From: Clitopilus passeckerianus
Taxonomy: Eukaryota > Basidiomycota > Agaricomycetes > Agaricales > Entolomataceae
DNA: 64,000 nucleotides
NCBI GenBank assembly: GCA_944990035.1
Contig: CALYLX010000098.1
Coordinates: 806,001 to 870,000, forward strand
Reading direction: 5' to 3'
The notes under the pieces are model-generated. The model was not told the DNA's origin and did no database searches. It worked only from the letters and a program-made list of their open reading frames with translations. The stretch's first letter is position 1. Every line of letters starts with the position of its first letter. Shown in pieces: positions 1 to 11,560 of this stretch. A program made the translations under genes and the position numbers.

Positions 1-91
1 GGAGCTGGCTTTGTTATAACTAGTGGCCGCCCACTTTAGGGCCAGACTCTGTCCTCTGTCTTGTCCAAGCCTCCAGCCTCATTTCTTGGTC

Positions 92-3000
92 ATGACTTTC
101 GCTGTCCTCCGAGCTCTGCACACCGTTATTGGTGATGCTCTAGACGACATACAACGCGTCTATGAACCTCCAAACAATGTCGATCTCGTAGCAAACGACC
201 TGTTCTTTTCGACCGGCGTCAGCCCGCCTTCGCCCCCACCATCGCCCTGCGCACCAATAGATCCACAAAAACCAATGGATTTCCCTTCGCTGGATACGTG
301 GTTTGATCCTGCAGACCCTGCGGAACAGCTGCGTACACATCCAGACGTGGTTCAAGCAATAAATAGGATTGTTGCTGCAGCAGGACAGTTATCAATAACG
401 GTGCAACCTCCCTTTTTTGCTTTGCTAGACGCCTCTTTTGCAGTGAGTTGTCCCGAACAGTTGACCAGTCTTTTCTTGACGTTTGCATTCTAGTATCATC
501 TACCCTCCTGCTTGAGGATTTTTGAAGCCTCACACTCGACAGAAATACTGCGGGAAGCAGGCCCAGCTGGTCTGCACGTGGATGTTCTTTCCCAACGGAA
601 TGGTATCGATAGGATGAGGCTAGGTGGGTAGAGCTATCCTGTCCTTTCTTACTCTGCCTGACCCAATTCCCCCTCCCGCAGCACATATACTTAGGCTCCT
701 TGCAACGCATCACATTCTCTGTGAACGAGAACCCGATGTTTTTGCCCTCAATCGAGTGTCCTCGGTTTGCGACTCCGGAAAATCTATGAGTGACATTAGG
801 CTCTGGGAGAAGGAAGGGTGGTAAGTCGTCACTTGTGGCATATTTTCCGGACTACCCTCAACAGCGCCTCTCACAGCCCAGAGATGAAATATCGCGGTAC
901 GAACGGAGTGGCGGCTCTCGTCGGTCTTAAGTAAGGTTCTTGTCTTCGCTTCTGAGGCACATACTGACAATCTGACCTCTTCAGCACCGATGAACTCATG
1001 AAAGCTTCAGCTTACATGACAGAAGCATACTTGCTCTCTCAGGATCCAAATGCGCCTCCGCCTTTCAATTTTGCTTTTGACACAGAAACTCCTTACTTTC
1101 ACTGGCTAGAGGGCGAAAGCTCTGCTTTATCGGCATTTAATCCCGACTCGGCGTCTCCTTCCAAACCTTCGTCGGCAGGACCTTCACCAAATCCTCCTCC
1201 TGGTCTCTTGGGTGAACCAGGTTCGTCAGAAATCACGCGAAGGACGAAACGGGGATTGGGTAGGAAAGGTAGCGCAGAAACGGGTGTCGGAGATGTCGCA
1301 CCTCTAGCTCTTGGGCTTGAGGATCCAAGAACGACGTTGGTGCCAAACCCGAACAAGTACAGGCTGGAGAGATTTGGCGTTGCGATGTCTGGAACTGGAT
1401 CCTGGGAGGTGCCTGGGGCCATTTTCAATGGTGAGAATACCGCATATATGCGCTTTGTCACTTTGAATATTGAATGCTGATGACTTGATAGGCTTTGACT
1501 GGCTGTCGCTACCGAGGGGAAGCGTGATTGTTGATGTTGGCGGCGGTATTGGTTCGAGCAGCATGATGTTGGCAGAAGCTTTCTGTAGGCCATCAGCCGG
1601 TGAAGCCATCTTGGATGACAGTGGGGCGGTCGACAAAGGCTTCAAGTTCATCATTCAAGATCGACCTGTGGTCGTGGAGATGGGAGAGAAAGTTGGTTTT
1701 CCTTCCGGTCAGACTCTTGTTTCAGCCTGTTCTGACAACATTATCTCAGGCTTGGCGAGAAAAATGTCCTGAATTGCTCGTTCCAGAGATAGCTCAGTTT
1801 CAAGGTAAGCATGTGCTCTCTTTTTGATGCATATAATCATGTTAACATTCTTAAACAGTTCACGATTTTTTCACACCACAACCGATCAAGGACGCTGCTG
1901 TCTTCTTCCTGCGGGTGATCACTCATGATTGGCCTGATGAGGAAGTTCGAAGGATCCTTTTACATCTAAGAGAGGCTGCTCTTCCGGATACGAAACTCAT
2001 CTTAGCGGATTTCGTACTTCCTCTCGCTTGTGTTGATGATATCGGAAGAGGTGCTTCGGATGACAATGGAGCATTAGAAGGCGTAGAGGGTGCTGAGAGG
2101 GCACTTGCTGATCCCCCGCTGCTGGCGAACTTGGGCAAGGCAAGCGCCAGTGCTTATTGGATGGATATGACGGTTCGTGAACTTTCACTCTCATTCTTGC
2201 ATAAGTTCCGAATCATGTTCCTCTAGATGAATACCATATTCAATTCTAGGGAGAGGACGCTCAGGGAGATGGTGGCTCTCACTTCGGCCACGGGGTGGAA
2301 GGTCATCAAGTTCACCCGTGCTCCAGGATCGTTATTTGCGCATATGATTGCCATACCGGTCGCTGTCCCAGTTCAAGTCGGCCCCATCGAGTTCTTCAAG
2401 CCGGACGACTTTGACGCTGCAAGCACCATCAGCGCATACTCGCGGTCCTCCATGTCCTTACGACGAACTGTCTCCCGATGTGGCACGCCTACTTTCGGTT
2501 CCAGAATGGAGCTTCCATCCCCTCGTGACAAATCGAAGAGCGCACGCTCGAAACTCAATGGACTCCTGGGCAGAGTATGGGGCATCTCTTCTAAAACACC
2601 GGCGCAAGCACCGGCACCGAAGCCCCCATCGACTCCAGGGAAGGCGAACAAGAAGAAACCCTCGCCATTATCGCCAATCGCAGATAATTTATCTACGCCA
2701 AAACCAGTGTCTTCCCCCCGTTCGCTGCTTCCCAGTTCTCCAATCTGGCGCAGAAAATCGCACGCCCAGCTGCAGAAGTTGAATACACCCCGTCCATCTG
2801 TGGATAGGCCTCCGTTACCCATCCCAACCTCTCCTCAGTTCTCGCAGTCGACGGCCGATTTGCCAACTCCTTCCACTCCTCGAGGCATCCCGAAGGCGCC
2901 CTCATTCTTATCCGTGAAACAGAGACTGCGCTCGACTTCCATAAGCTCCCTATCGCCGTCCTCAATGAGGAGCAGGCGACGCCCAGGAGGAAGTAGCTTC

Positions 3001-3228
3001 AGCCAGTTCCCCTTCCCGGAGATTACCAATGGAACTGCTGGAACCAGTGGATCTGAATTATTGGCCGGTGCGAGGTTGGACTTCACGAACGAAAGAGAAA
3101 CATCTCGGACGAATGTAGCTGAGCTGTACAATCCCCCTTTATTACGCCAGAGGGGTTTGTCAGTTTCCATGTTGGCAGAGGCAGCTCAGATAGAGACCAG
3201 AATGCCGCCTATGCCTGGTTCACCGTAG
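92..3228 (+). CDS. SAM-dependent O-methyltransferase with long Ser/Pro-rich C-terminal extension
   Basis: Nine exons can be followed: 92-442, 494-623, 682-820, 865-930, 985-1430, 1492-1692, 1750-1804, 1859-2172 and 2227-3228, all with GT..AG introns of 44-61 nt. The product is a class-I plant-type O-methyltransferase that would move a methyl group from SAM to a hydroxyl. SAM motif I VDVGGGIGSSS lies at the start of exon 6. The catalytic His-Asp segment VITHDWPDEE is in exon 8, and the winged-helix dimerisation part (LATHHIL) in exon 3. Two oddities stand out. A Ser/Pro/Gly-rich insert (about 1130-1330) sits between dimerisation and catalytic domains. After the fold ends near 2390 the frame stays open for about 280 Ser/Pro/Lys-rich residues, probably disordered. 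The ATG at 92 opens the family's usual LRALHTVIGDAL start, but an earlier exon left of the window cannot be excluded. The substrate is unknown. Confidence 0.82.
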
Positions 3229-3436
3229 TGTTGATCGTACGCTCAGCCCTTTCTTATCCCTATGTTTATAAGTAGTAATGCATTTTCCAGGCTAATATAG
3301 TAATGTTTTCCCGATCGTAATATATGTTTCAGAACAAATCATAGTGCATAAATGTCGCCTCATAACTCACAGCTCCAGCTGTCAACGAGAAGAAGAAATA
3401 CCATGGTCCGAACACAACAGAACGACCTCTGAGCTC

Positions 3437-4465
3437 TCAGACACGCTTTCCAAAGGCGAGAATGATATTCGCCGTCTTTTCCGGCTCCTCCCAGAATGGG
3501 ATGTGACCCACACCATCAAGTAGATTAACTTCGCAGTTCTTGAGCCTCGGCTGCAGATTCTCGACGAGTTTGTCGCTGAGAACGATCAGATCATCCTTCC
3601 CGTGGATGATGCAAACAGGAAGTTTATCGGTTTCCTGGAACATACGGGTAGGATCCTGCCTGCGAGGGATCAACTGGGCGGCACACTCTGGTGGCATGTG
3701 AGCGGTTGCTCCAACCCACAAGGCCATATCGGTGAATGGCACAGAAGCGAGGCGGCTGGGCGAGACGAATGCCGAGCAGAACTTGAGCCTGGCATCGAGG
3801 GCAAGGGATGCGTTCTCCGAAGAGCAGAAGATCGGGAGCATTCCTGCGACCTGAGGGGGAAGGATCACACCCATGATGTCGCCAAGGTAGGGGATCGCGC
3901 TAATCCAAATGATACCAGCGAGGGGCAGCTTCCCCGCATGCAGAATGTCGGCAGCGACGGCACCTAAAGTAACAAAATGAATGGTGAGCGGTAACCCTAA
4001 CGTTCTCAGCAGGCCCACTGACCTCCTGCGCTCCTGGATGCCATGTCAGCGTGGGGTGGCACGGTATTATTAAGAGTTAAAACCTACCATCCGGCAAAGA
4101 TCGGTCGCTTTACACCAAAAGCTTCGCAGACGGCTTGAAAGTCATCCGAGTACCGCTCAGACTCGTGGGCTTCGGGTGTTGTGGGCTTGCCGCTTCTGCC
4201 TTGTCCCCTCTGATCATAACGAACCTTGAAGGTCAACAATCAGCATGCAGTACTTGATAAATTGGATGGAAAGCCTCAGTACAAGGTAGAACTCCTTCTG
4301 CAACTGGGGGACTGCGAACAAACTGTCGAAGTGTGTTCCGGCACAGGCGAGTCCGTGAGTAAAGACAATTGCCTGCTTGCTGGAATCACCCCCGGCTTCG
4401 GCAAAAATGTCGGTTCCGTCCTTGGACTTGACAACTTTCGTAGTGAGCTTGAGGGGGGAAGACAT
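3437..4465 (-). CDS. alpha/beta hydrolase (copy 1)
   Basis: Exons on the minus strand: 4465-4283, 4224-4088, 4033-4023 (only 11 nt) and 3963-3437. Spliced together they give a complete alpha/beta hydrolase of about 285 residues. The oxyanion-side motif FTHGLACAG is in exon 1. The strand before the elbow (VKRPIFAGW) is in exon 2. The nucleophile elbow GWSAGG is created only by including the 11-nt exon. The acid region CIIHGKDDLIV and the catalytic His in GVGHIPFWEEPE are in the last exon. No signal peptide is visible, so it is likely cytosolic. A TATAAAG box lies at 4516-4522, about 50 bp before the ATG. It is a tandem paralogue of the next gene, in the same orientation with the same exon plan. 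Such enzymes act on esters, lactones or C-C bonds; the substrate cannot be told. Confidence 0.85.
4023..4033 (-). other. 11-nt microexon encoding the nucleophile elbow of hydrolase copy 1
   Basis: On the minus strand the exon gagcgcaggag is preceded by ..ccag and followed by gtcagt. Joined to ..ggatg and gtgccg.. it reads Gly-Trp-Ser-Ala-Gly-Gly-Ala. Skipping it would remove the catalytic serine and shift the frame. Confidence 0.85.
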
Positions 4466-4515
4466 GATGGTCGTGTTCTGAGGTAGTGAAAGACATCCAT
4501 TCGACCTGCCGGCAG

Positions 4516-4522
4516 CTTTATA
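4516..4522 (-). promoter_or_regulatory. TATA box of alpha/beta hydrolase copy 1
   Basis: TATAAAG on the minus strand, 51-57 bp upstream of the ATG at 4465. Confidence 0.5.
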
Positions 4523-4962
4523 TTATTCGAAATGTGTGATGTGATAATAGTCTACTTTCTGATGTCATGTACGGTTTAATACCATCCGGCCTCCGAATGT
4601 AATTAATCGAAATATGGCTTGGGAATTGTCGGAGGTATTGTGGTGTGAGGCCGACTTTTTCCTGCTGGGTTGAGCAAAGACAGATGTTCAATTCCTCAAC
4701 TAGGTTGATCACCTCGGGTAGATCCTTTCATATCATCCCCCTGTGACCTATCGCAGAATTCACTTGATCGATAATCAATGTGCTACTCATTTCATTCATT
4801 TTCGGAGTATAATTCGACTTGACATGACATATGTTCCCAGAACGCATGGAAATGCATGGTTTGATCGAGCCCAAGAAGGTTCAAAATTAGCGCGCTGTGG
4901 TGCTACGCCTCCTGATAAAGTTTCTAGACAAGCATCGCATCATATGCACGATTCTTTTCGTA

Positions 4963-5992
4963 TTACTTGGCACCCAATGGCTTCGCAGCAAATGCCACGA
5001 TAATGTCAGCTACGGTTACAGGATCCTCCCAGAATGGTATATGTCCAATCCCCTCCAACAAATGAACCTCGCAGTCTTTAAAATGAGGTTTCATCTGCTC
5101 GGCAACCTTGTCCGCGTAGATCATCTGGTCCTCTTTCCCGTGAATGAGGCATAGGGGTAGGCCTCCGGCTGCAGCTTTCAGGATTGTAGCAGGATCCTGC
5201 TTTCTCTGGGTTGACATCGCAGCACACTGAGGAGGGTACCTCGTTGCAGTTCCGATCCATGAGGTCATGATCGTGTATGGAACTAAGGATGCCAGTTTTG
5301 GTGCTGTGAACCCAGCACAGAATTCGTTGAGAGCCTCGAACGTCGTATGCCCAGGTGCTCCTAGTTGTAGGAAAGCACCGAGAGATTTGAGGCAAAGGGG
5401 GCTAAATATTGAGTGTGTTGCGTCGGTGTTGAAGGCTGGCCCAGCAATCATTATGAGCGCCTTCGGCTTTGTTTGGCCGTAAGCGAAGATGTCGGCGGCA
5501 ATGGCTCCTGTTAATAGGGCCAAAGTGAATAGGTTGGTCTACGGCACCGTAAAGAATATGCACCTCCTGCACTCCTGTTGAACGCGATAAGTTGAGTTTC
5601 GGGATGAAATCAGCAGGTTAACGTACCATCCAGCGAAAATGGGAGAGCTGACGTTGAAGGCTCTACATATCGCATCAAAGTCTTCAGCAAAACGAGCGCT
5701 CTCATATGCCTCAGGGGTATTTGGCTTTGCGCTTCTTCCATGGGCTCTGGAATCCCATCTTACCTGGCCTGACTGTCAGATCGTCACCTAGTCGATAAGG
5801 ATATAGGCTTACCAAGAACAACTCCCTTTGCATCCTTTCCAAAGCAAAGAGGTCATCGAAATGTATCCCAGCGCAAGCAAAACCATGAGCAAAGATGACT
5901 GCCTGTTTTGTAGGGTCTCCACAAGCCTCTGCAAAGAGCTCAGTGCCATCTTTTGACTTTACGATCTTGCTGATTAGCTTCAACGACGACAT
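4963..5992 (-). CDS. alpha/beta hydrolase (copy 2)
   Basis: Exons on the minus strand: 5992-5813, 5763-5637, 5574-5564 (11 nt) and 5517-4963. The protein is a close paralogue of the hydrolase just downstream. It starts MSSLKLISKIVKSKDGTELF, has the oxyanion motif FAHGFACAG, the elbow GWSAGG assembled across the 11-nt exon, CLIHGKEDQMIY (acid region), and GIGHIPFWEDPV carrying the catalytic His. The upstream in-frame ATG at 6028 is less likely because copy 1 starts at the equivalent MSSxLKL. A TATAAG-type box lies at 6060-6067. The two genes are head-to-tail, about 500 bp apart, and probably arose by tandem duplication. Cytosolic hydrolase of unknown substrate; it could belong to the neighbouring metabolite locus, which is inference. 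Confidence 0.85.
5564..5574 (-). other. 11-nt microexon encoding the nucleophile elbow of hydrolase copy 2
   Basis: The minus-strand exon gagtgcaggag is flanked by ..caacag and gtgcat. Splicing gives Gly-Trp-Ser-Ala-Gly-Gly-Ala, at the same place and of the same length as in copy 1. Confidence 0.85.
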
Positions 5993-6059
5993 GGCAACTT
6001 TGCTTTCAGATGGAAGGAAGACAGGCAAGATATTGAGGGGTACTGGCCGGAGCCGCCGT

Positions 6060-6067
6060 CTTATAAA
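6060..6067 (-). promoter_or_regulatory. TATA box of alpha/beta hydrolase copy 2
   Basis: TTTATAAG on the minus strand, about 70 bp upstream of the ATG at 5992. Confidence 0.45.
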
Positions 6068-6099
6068 TTTCTTCGCGTCGCCACTTCGCGCTCATCGTC

Positions 6100-6995
6100 T
6101 AAGCCCGGTTGTTTGATGATGGGAGGCGGAGTATCGTGTGAGCGCATGTGAGCTCCTCCGCCACTGGCGCAAAATTTCTCAACGTGGGGTAGTGTAGAGA
6201 CCTGGATGACCAGGCGATGGCCTGTCATTTCTCATGCTGAGAGACAGGCCGTTGAACAGGCGTCTAACCACCTGGAAGCGCCAGCAATACTTAGACCAGG
6301 AATGGCAGTCCTTTGACGTCGCTGAGCAGAAATAGAGTTGTGGGTCCATACGATCGATTCACTTCATTTCGTTTTCTGGGTGATAGATTCTGTTTGAAGA
6401 ATGGAACGATCCTCTCTAGATAGAACGGATTTGAAACGTGGTTTGCAACGAGGTAATGTTTGACAACGTCCATGATCATTCTCAGGCTTTCGAGGGCCGC
6501 AGCGTGGGGTCAGCAGGCCTACACAGCCCCCTCGCATCGCCACCATGCAACTCACTCCGATCCGTCATCTTCCGGGCGACGTCGAATTGCCACAAAAATG
6601 GTCGATTGTACAACGTTTATTAGTCTGAAAACGCCACCAAGACGTAAAGATATGTCAAGAAACATATCTGAATGTACGGAACCCGGTTTCCGCTGCCAAT
6701 CTTGGAACCCCTGCATTTGTGGAAGAACACGAGGTCGGCGTTCCCCTCTTCCCATGTGAGTTGTGATGGTGAGTGCCCGAGATTGGATGCTGACAATGCA
6801 CATGAGAAGATTTTTGATTATTTCTACCCATAGGGGGCATTGCTGTAGAAGTTGGTCAACGGCCATCGTCGAAAGGCCTCTACCCACCTTTCTAATTCCC
6901 TCGTACTCTGATACACGTTGCTTGAGCCCTGATTCGGGCACACAGCCTTCGATCTCCACTGAGCCCATGGCCGGGTCGGGCGCCTATTTGTGAAG
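6100..6995. other. intergenic region without recognisable gene
   Basis: Only short open frames on both strands. The longest (minus, 6968-6552, 138 codons) has no motif, no splice partners and no recognisable family. It separates the divergent promoters of hydrolase copy 2 and the F-box gene. Confidence 0.5.
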
Positions 6996-6998
6996 GGA

Positions 6999-7006
6999 TA
7001 TATAAG
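6999..7006 (+). promoter_or_regulatory. TATA box of the F-box gene
   Basis: TATATAAG, 48 bp before the ATG at 7054. Confidence 0.55.
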
Positions 7007-7053
7007 AATCGCTGCCGCCATCCTATGACTCGCAACCCCTCTCATGCATCATC

Positions 7054-8726
7054 ATGGGTCGATTTCAGCCTGCCCCTGCTTCCGCTAGGATCAGCGTGGT
7101 TAATAAAGTTCCTTTCGATGTCTGGCAGCTCATCTCTCGTTTCATTGCTCGAGAGGAGCTGGTCAAGCTAGGGCTGGTTAACCGCCACCTTTACCTGATC
7201 GCCACCAAGGCTCGGTATGAGTCCGTGGTGATCTTCAAGTTTGACAACAGAGTCAAGAAACTCTGTCAAGACCTCAGGTACGGCGTTACTTTATGTCTTT
7301 TAGGTTCTATGACTGACTGGATCTTTGCAGAGACGAAGACATACGTCGTGGACGTCTCGTCAGGCGGTTTGAGGTCCGGCCTTGGTTCGTGGAGCCCCAG
7401 TTTGGGCTGCTTCCGCAGCCTACGCAGAACCAAACGCCTTTCCAGAGGCTTCTGAGCGTTGCTTCGGACTGCTTCAATCCAGAGTCTGTCCAAGCTAAGC
7501 TTCAGAAACAGGTTACGAAGCGGGTTCAGAAAGGGATCAAGAACATCTCCAAGGCTGTGCGTGGGATGAAGAGACTTCAGGAGTTCATTGTCACCTGGGA
7601 CGAAGACAACCCCTACCACCCGGAGTTGTATCGAGCCCTTCTAGGCCCAGTTCTCCAGGAACTCGCGGACCATCTTACAGTCTTGAAATTGGATGTACCC
7701 ACGGAAATGCTCCATCACCTGTATCCGATCGCGCTTCCCCATTTGGAACGCCTTGAAGCCAACCTTTGCACTCAAGGGTTATCCAAGCTTGAGATCGAAA
7801 CATCTTTCCAAGGGTTTATCGTCTTCCTTAATAACCTATTCAAGTCGCTCAAGGTCCTCTCCATCGCTTGCAGAGCCCCCTCCCCCAATCTTGACCTTGG
7901 AAAGCTCTTCACCTTTTTAGGTACTTTCCCGAAGTTGCACACCTTTTCGTTGTCTATCCCCTTTGATGGTGTTAACCTTCCCGAACCACAACATCTTACC
8001 GATTTCCTGGCTAAGCACGCTGCGCACATCCAGCACTTGCACCTGCAAGCCAGTCGATGTGGCACCACTGATACCCCCGCCGATCCTGCCCTCAAGTACT
8101 GGGTTCCCAATATCCTGTCCCACAACCATTATCCCGACCTTCGCGGCCTTCAACTCGCCTTGAGGCCCATGAAAGCAGATCTAACTCCCATCCATAAATT
8201 CCTTGCCCTTCACGCCACCAAACTTACCTCACTCTCCCTAACTGACCGGGCTCTGGAGCTACATGACGTCAAAGATATTCTGACCTGTGTTGGTGCAGAC
8301 GAGGTCCTCCCGTCGACTCAGTTGACCGAACTAAAGATGCGCGTCCGTCGGCTGACGCCTGCGTTGTTGAACCTTATCGCAACGCGGCTCCCTCAGCTCC
8401 AGGTTCTGGAGCTTACCTTCGACGATATCAGGGCCACAGCGTCCCATGTAGCTGGTGACGGAACTCCCGTTCGTGTTCCGAAGCAGGAAATTGTAAGTCG
8501 TGAACATCCTGTACTATTTCGCCTGTCACTCAAATTCATCATTCAGTCCCTGTTTGAACGCACTATCAAAGATAGTCGTGAATGCTATGCGCAGTGGAGT
8601 TTAACTACCCTAGGTCTCAGTCAAAGAAGGCTCGCACCATGGCTCACACAGCTTGTGCGCCTGTTCCTGGAGTGCATTCCTGCGCTCCAAGATGTCATTG
8701 AACTTCCTCCTCTCCCGCTGTTCTGA
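7054..8726 (+). CDS. F-box protein
   Basis: Three exons: 7054-7277, 7331-8492 and 8547-8726. Residues about 20-60 form an F-box-like helix set (VPFDVWQLISRFIAREELVKL, then LVNRHLYLIATKARYESVVI), the usual layout of basidiomycete F-box proteins. The remaining 450 or so residues are Leu-rich without crisp repeats (LKVLSIACRA, LRGLQLALRP, TSLSLTDRALEL), suggesting a degenerate leucine-rich-repeat substrate-binding part. It would act as an SCF ubiquitin ligase adaptor through Skp1. The last intron is 54 nt, in frame and free of stops, so its retention would add 18 residues. The target is unknown; such genes are very numerous and variable in Agaricomycetes. Confidence 0.8.
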
Positions 8727-9460
8727 TTCAACTTATTCTTCATTATTTTCGCCCTATGCCTTCCTCCTCCCTTTTGCCGTTCTCTTTCACGACCGCCGAC
8801 GATTCCATGATGCCCTTTGAATTGTAATTCAGTATAATTGGTTCTCGTATCCTCGAAGGACGCACGTTGGCTGATGTGACTTCCTGTTTGACATTTATTG
8901 CAAATGTAAATTACATTGTACTAGTATGGCTCTCGCAGCATTCCTTGTAATACCCTTTACCACACATAATCGTAGTCGTTGATTCGCACTACCTACTGGT
9001 CAACAGTGAACGAGACGGTGTAACAAGGCCTGAGGCTCGGAAAGCGCATCGTTGACGACACTTGCTATCAAATCAGCCGCCTTGCTATCTATATGTGTTG
9101 AGAATGGCTTGCCGACTGGGATGCCATGTTAGCCCGGGCGTGACACTGATCCGTTTTGACACCGCCACCTCGGATTGCTCTTGCTCCCTCCGTCCATGAG
9201 CTTCGTCTCCTCGCAATCTCGAGAAGCGACAATGATCGAAAAAATGATCTGAATGTGTTGATGCTTGGTGAACAAACGTACCTCTACCAGTCAAACTTGG
9301 GAACCTGCGACTAATATACATCTTAACGGATATTCTTCTGGGCGCTGTACACTGTGGATGAAAACGTGACAAGTCGCGACATCCTTTTCCATATCACAAA
9401 CGCCAAGAAAGCGCGACAGAGGACGCGTCTAGTGGCGGGAAAATGTGACGAAACCCTCTG
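8727..9460. other. intergenic region, no gene seen
   Basis: Contains the F-box gene 3' end and upstream DNA of the next gene. A 95-codon minus-strand frame at 9372-9085 shows no family features. Confidence 0.5.
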
Positions 9461-9466
9461 TGAGGG

Positions 9467-9473
9467 TATATAG
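9467..9473 (+). promoter_or_regulatory. TATA box of the 9571 membrane protein gene
   Basis: TATATAG, about 100 bp upstream of the ATG at 9571. Confidence 0.45.
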
Positions 9474-9570
9474 ATCGCCACCCCCAGCTCTCTCCTCTGT
9501 CTTCAGTACTTTCATCGTCTTCGTTGAGAGAACTTTCTGCCAGTCATAAACCCAAACGATAAACACAATT

Positions 9571-11171
9571 ATGTGTATACCACTCTTCATTGACTGCTCA
9601 GATTCCGTGCCGCAGAACGATGGGAGAGAGGCACGAAGGTGGGTCTTCCAATTCCTTTTCATTGCAATCGCCCTGTCAGCTCTTGCGACAATGGACTGGT
9701 TGACCTTCTCGCAGCTCGCCTTTCAACACACCTTCGGCGGATGGTTTCCCGTCTTCGTCTGGCATGCTGTTGGTATTGCAGTGGTGGTTTTCCTCGTCCG
9801 CTCCCTCCTCGCCTTTGGTAACATCGCCATCCTCGCCATCCGCGCCCATGCCTGGATTCCCGCCCTCGCCTTCGCCCAGTTCTTCACCGCCCTGTCCGAT
9901 TCGTTCTGGTTCCTCGATTTCATGCTGTTCAAGATCTTCGAGACGATATATGACACGGTTGTGTCGATGTACGACTGGCTAGAGGTGAGCAACACGCTTT
10001 AGACAACCCTAACATATACTCATGTATGTCGGCTAGTTGGTGTTCGAAGCGGTCTTCTTCAAGGATAGTGAGTCAGGCATCATGGCTATTGCTAACCTTT
10101 TCCAGATTCCTTCTTCGCTCGCCGAGGCCATCCTTTCCAAGCCCGCCGAGAACAATTACCCCGCCTGTACTCTCGGCTGGTTCCCTGTCTTCTTCCTCGT
10201 CGAGGGACTTGCCCGACTTGTCACGGATCGCTCTGCCTCCCTCGTCGACTCTTTGGTCTCCATCATTGTCAAGGTTGCGGCCGTCCCCGTCGCTGTCATT
10301 GTCATTAAGATTCTTCGTCTCGTCGCCGCACTTGCTCGGTGCAAGATCATCCACTGGCATGCATGGGTAAGTGACGTCTCCATCCACGGTGCTGGTATCC
10401 CTGCCTGACACTGATTATATTCACAGGGTGGTCTCGAAATGAGCTTCAGTGATGGTTATTCTACCTGGTCCTTTGGTGCTAACAATGTCCACGTCTTGAC
10501 CATCGAGCGTCCCCTCACACCTGTTACTGCTGCCGTTGAAGTAAGGGACACTCCTCCTTTGTTGCGACTCTTCGACTAACAGCGTGTGGCTTAGGAACCT
10601 GCCGAGGAACGCCCTGTTTATCATGGTCCTTGGAGGAAGGTCACCGTCGTTGTCGAGCGTATTATCAAGGATGAGGAAGGCGGCTCTATCTCCCTTGAGT
10701 CTGATGTAAGATCCTTCACACTAAGTGGTCGCTATCATATACTAACCATCTTCTTAGCCTGTCTCTGAAGAAGCAGAAGAACATGTTGCCCCCGAGCCCG
10801 AGGTTGATGTAAGTTTATCTCTACAAACGCCGCGACCTTGTATTGACCATCCTCCTAGACTACTCTGACCGACATGTTCAAGGAGTCTTGTGTGATCGAT
10901 GATCCTCTCGAGGTAAGCTGCCTTTCCTATCGCCCATTCAGCGTACTGAACATATGATTAAGGATATCCATAAGCTCTTTGACTTTGCTCTCAACTATAC
11001 CGGTACCCTTCGTCGATCTAGCCGTGTCCCTCTTATAAAGAAGAAAGCGGAGGAGAAGAAGAAGGCCGAAGAGTTGAAGAAGGAGAAAGCTAAGAAGGTG
11101 AGTTCGAACGGTATACTCCGGCGTTATCCTCACTGACGACTGTCGCACAGACTCGTGGTATTCGTCTTTAA
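9571..11171 (+). CDS. unknown multi-pass membrane protein with charged C-terminal tail
   Basis: Eight exons with clear GT..AG limits: 9571-9984, 10037-10366, 10427-10540, 10595-10705, 10758-10808, 10859-10912, 10963-11097 and 11151-11171. About 410 residues. Exons 1 and 2 carry several hydrophobic segments (FLFIAIALSALATMDWLTF, VGIAVVVFLVRSLLAF, VKVAAVPVAVIVIKILRL). Both exons hold a GWFPVF motif followed by a hydrophobic stretch (GGWFPVFVWHAV and LGWFPVFFLVEG), suggesting an internal duplication. Small exons 4-8 encode an acidic and then Lys/Glu-rich helical tail (EEKKKAEELKKEKAKK) ending TRGIRL. I do not recognise the family. Probable integral membrane protein with a cytosolic coiled tail. 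Confidence 0.65.
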
Positions 11172-11560
11172 ACTGCAGCTGGCTGCATGTTTCTGCGATA
11201 TATCTTTGCAATACGTCTTTCATTTCATCGCTATTTTTCTCTTGCATATTTCTTCCCGCATATTCTCTCGATCTTTTCTTTCCTTATCTACTTTCAAGTT
11301 TCCATATATTTTCTCGATCTTTTTCTTTTCCATATTTCTTTCTTCGTTTCTTTCTTCTTTTCCTTTCTTTTTTTTCTTTATTTCATTCATCTTTTTTTTT
11401 TCTCCATCTTTCGTCTTCTCTTTCCTCTCGACGTATGTTTTCTCCATCTCTTTTTCGGGATATAATTTCTTCCTTCGACTTGTATTTTCTCGGATTTTCT
11501 TTCTCTTTCCCCGCTTCGTTTCCCCGTTCCTCGCATTGCTGTTCCGTGTATTTTCTTCTA
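11172..11560 (+). repeat. long polypyrimidine (T/C) tract
   Basis: About 390 bp after the preceding stop codon is almost purely T and C on the plus strand (runs such as tttcttttttttctttattt). The long open frames across it are compositional artefacts (Phe/Ser-rich on one strand, Lys/Glu/Arg-rich on the other). It may be the 3' UTR of the membrane gene. Confidence 0.6.

Noticed and set aside
1099..1593. 164-codon minus-strand frame over the O-methyltransferase gene
   Set aside because: Mirror of a GC-rich, Ser/Pro-coding exon; the plus strand carries the recognised domain.
6552..6968. 138-codon minus-strand frame between hydrolase copy 2 and the F-box gene
   Set aside because: No recognisable motif, overlaps the F-box promoter region, and similar frames occur by chance on the other strand.
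10037..10130. 38-nt GT..AG segment (gtgagtcagg .. ttccag) in exon 2 of the membrane protein gene
   Set aside because: Removing it would shift the downstream frame away from the hydrophobic, GWFPVF-containing reading. Keeping it leaves a continuous open frame.
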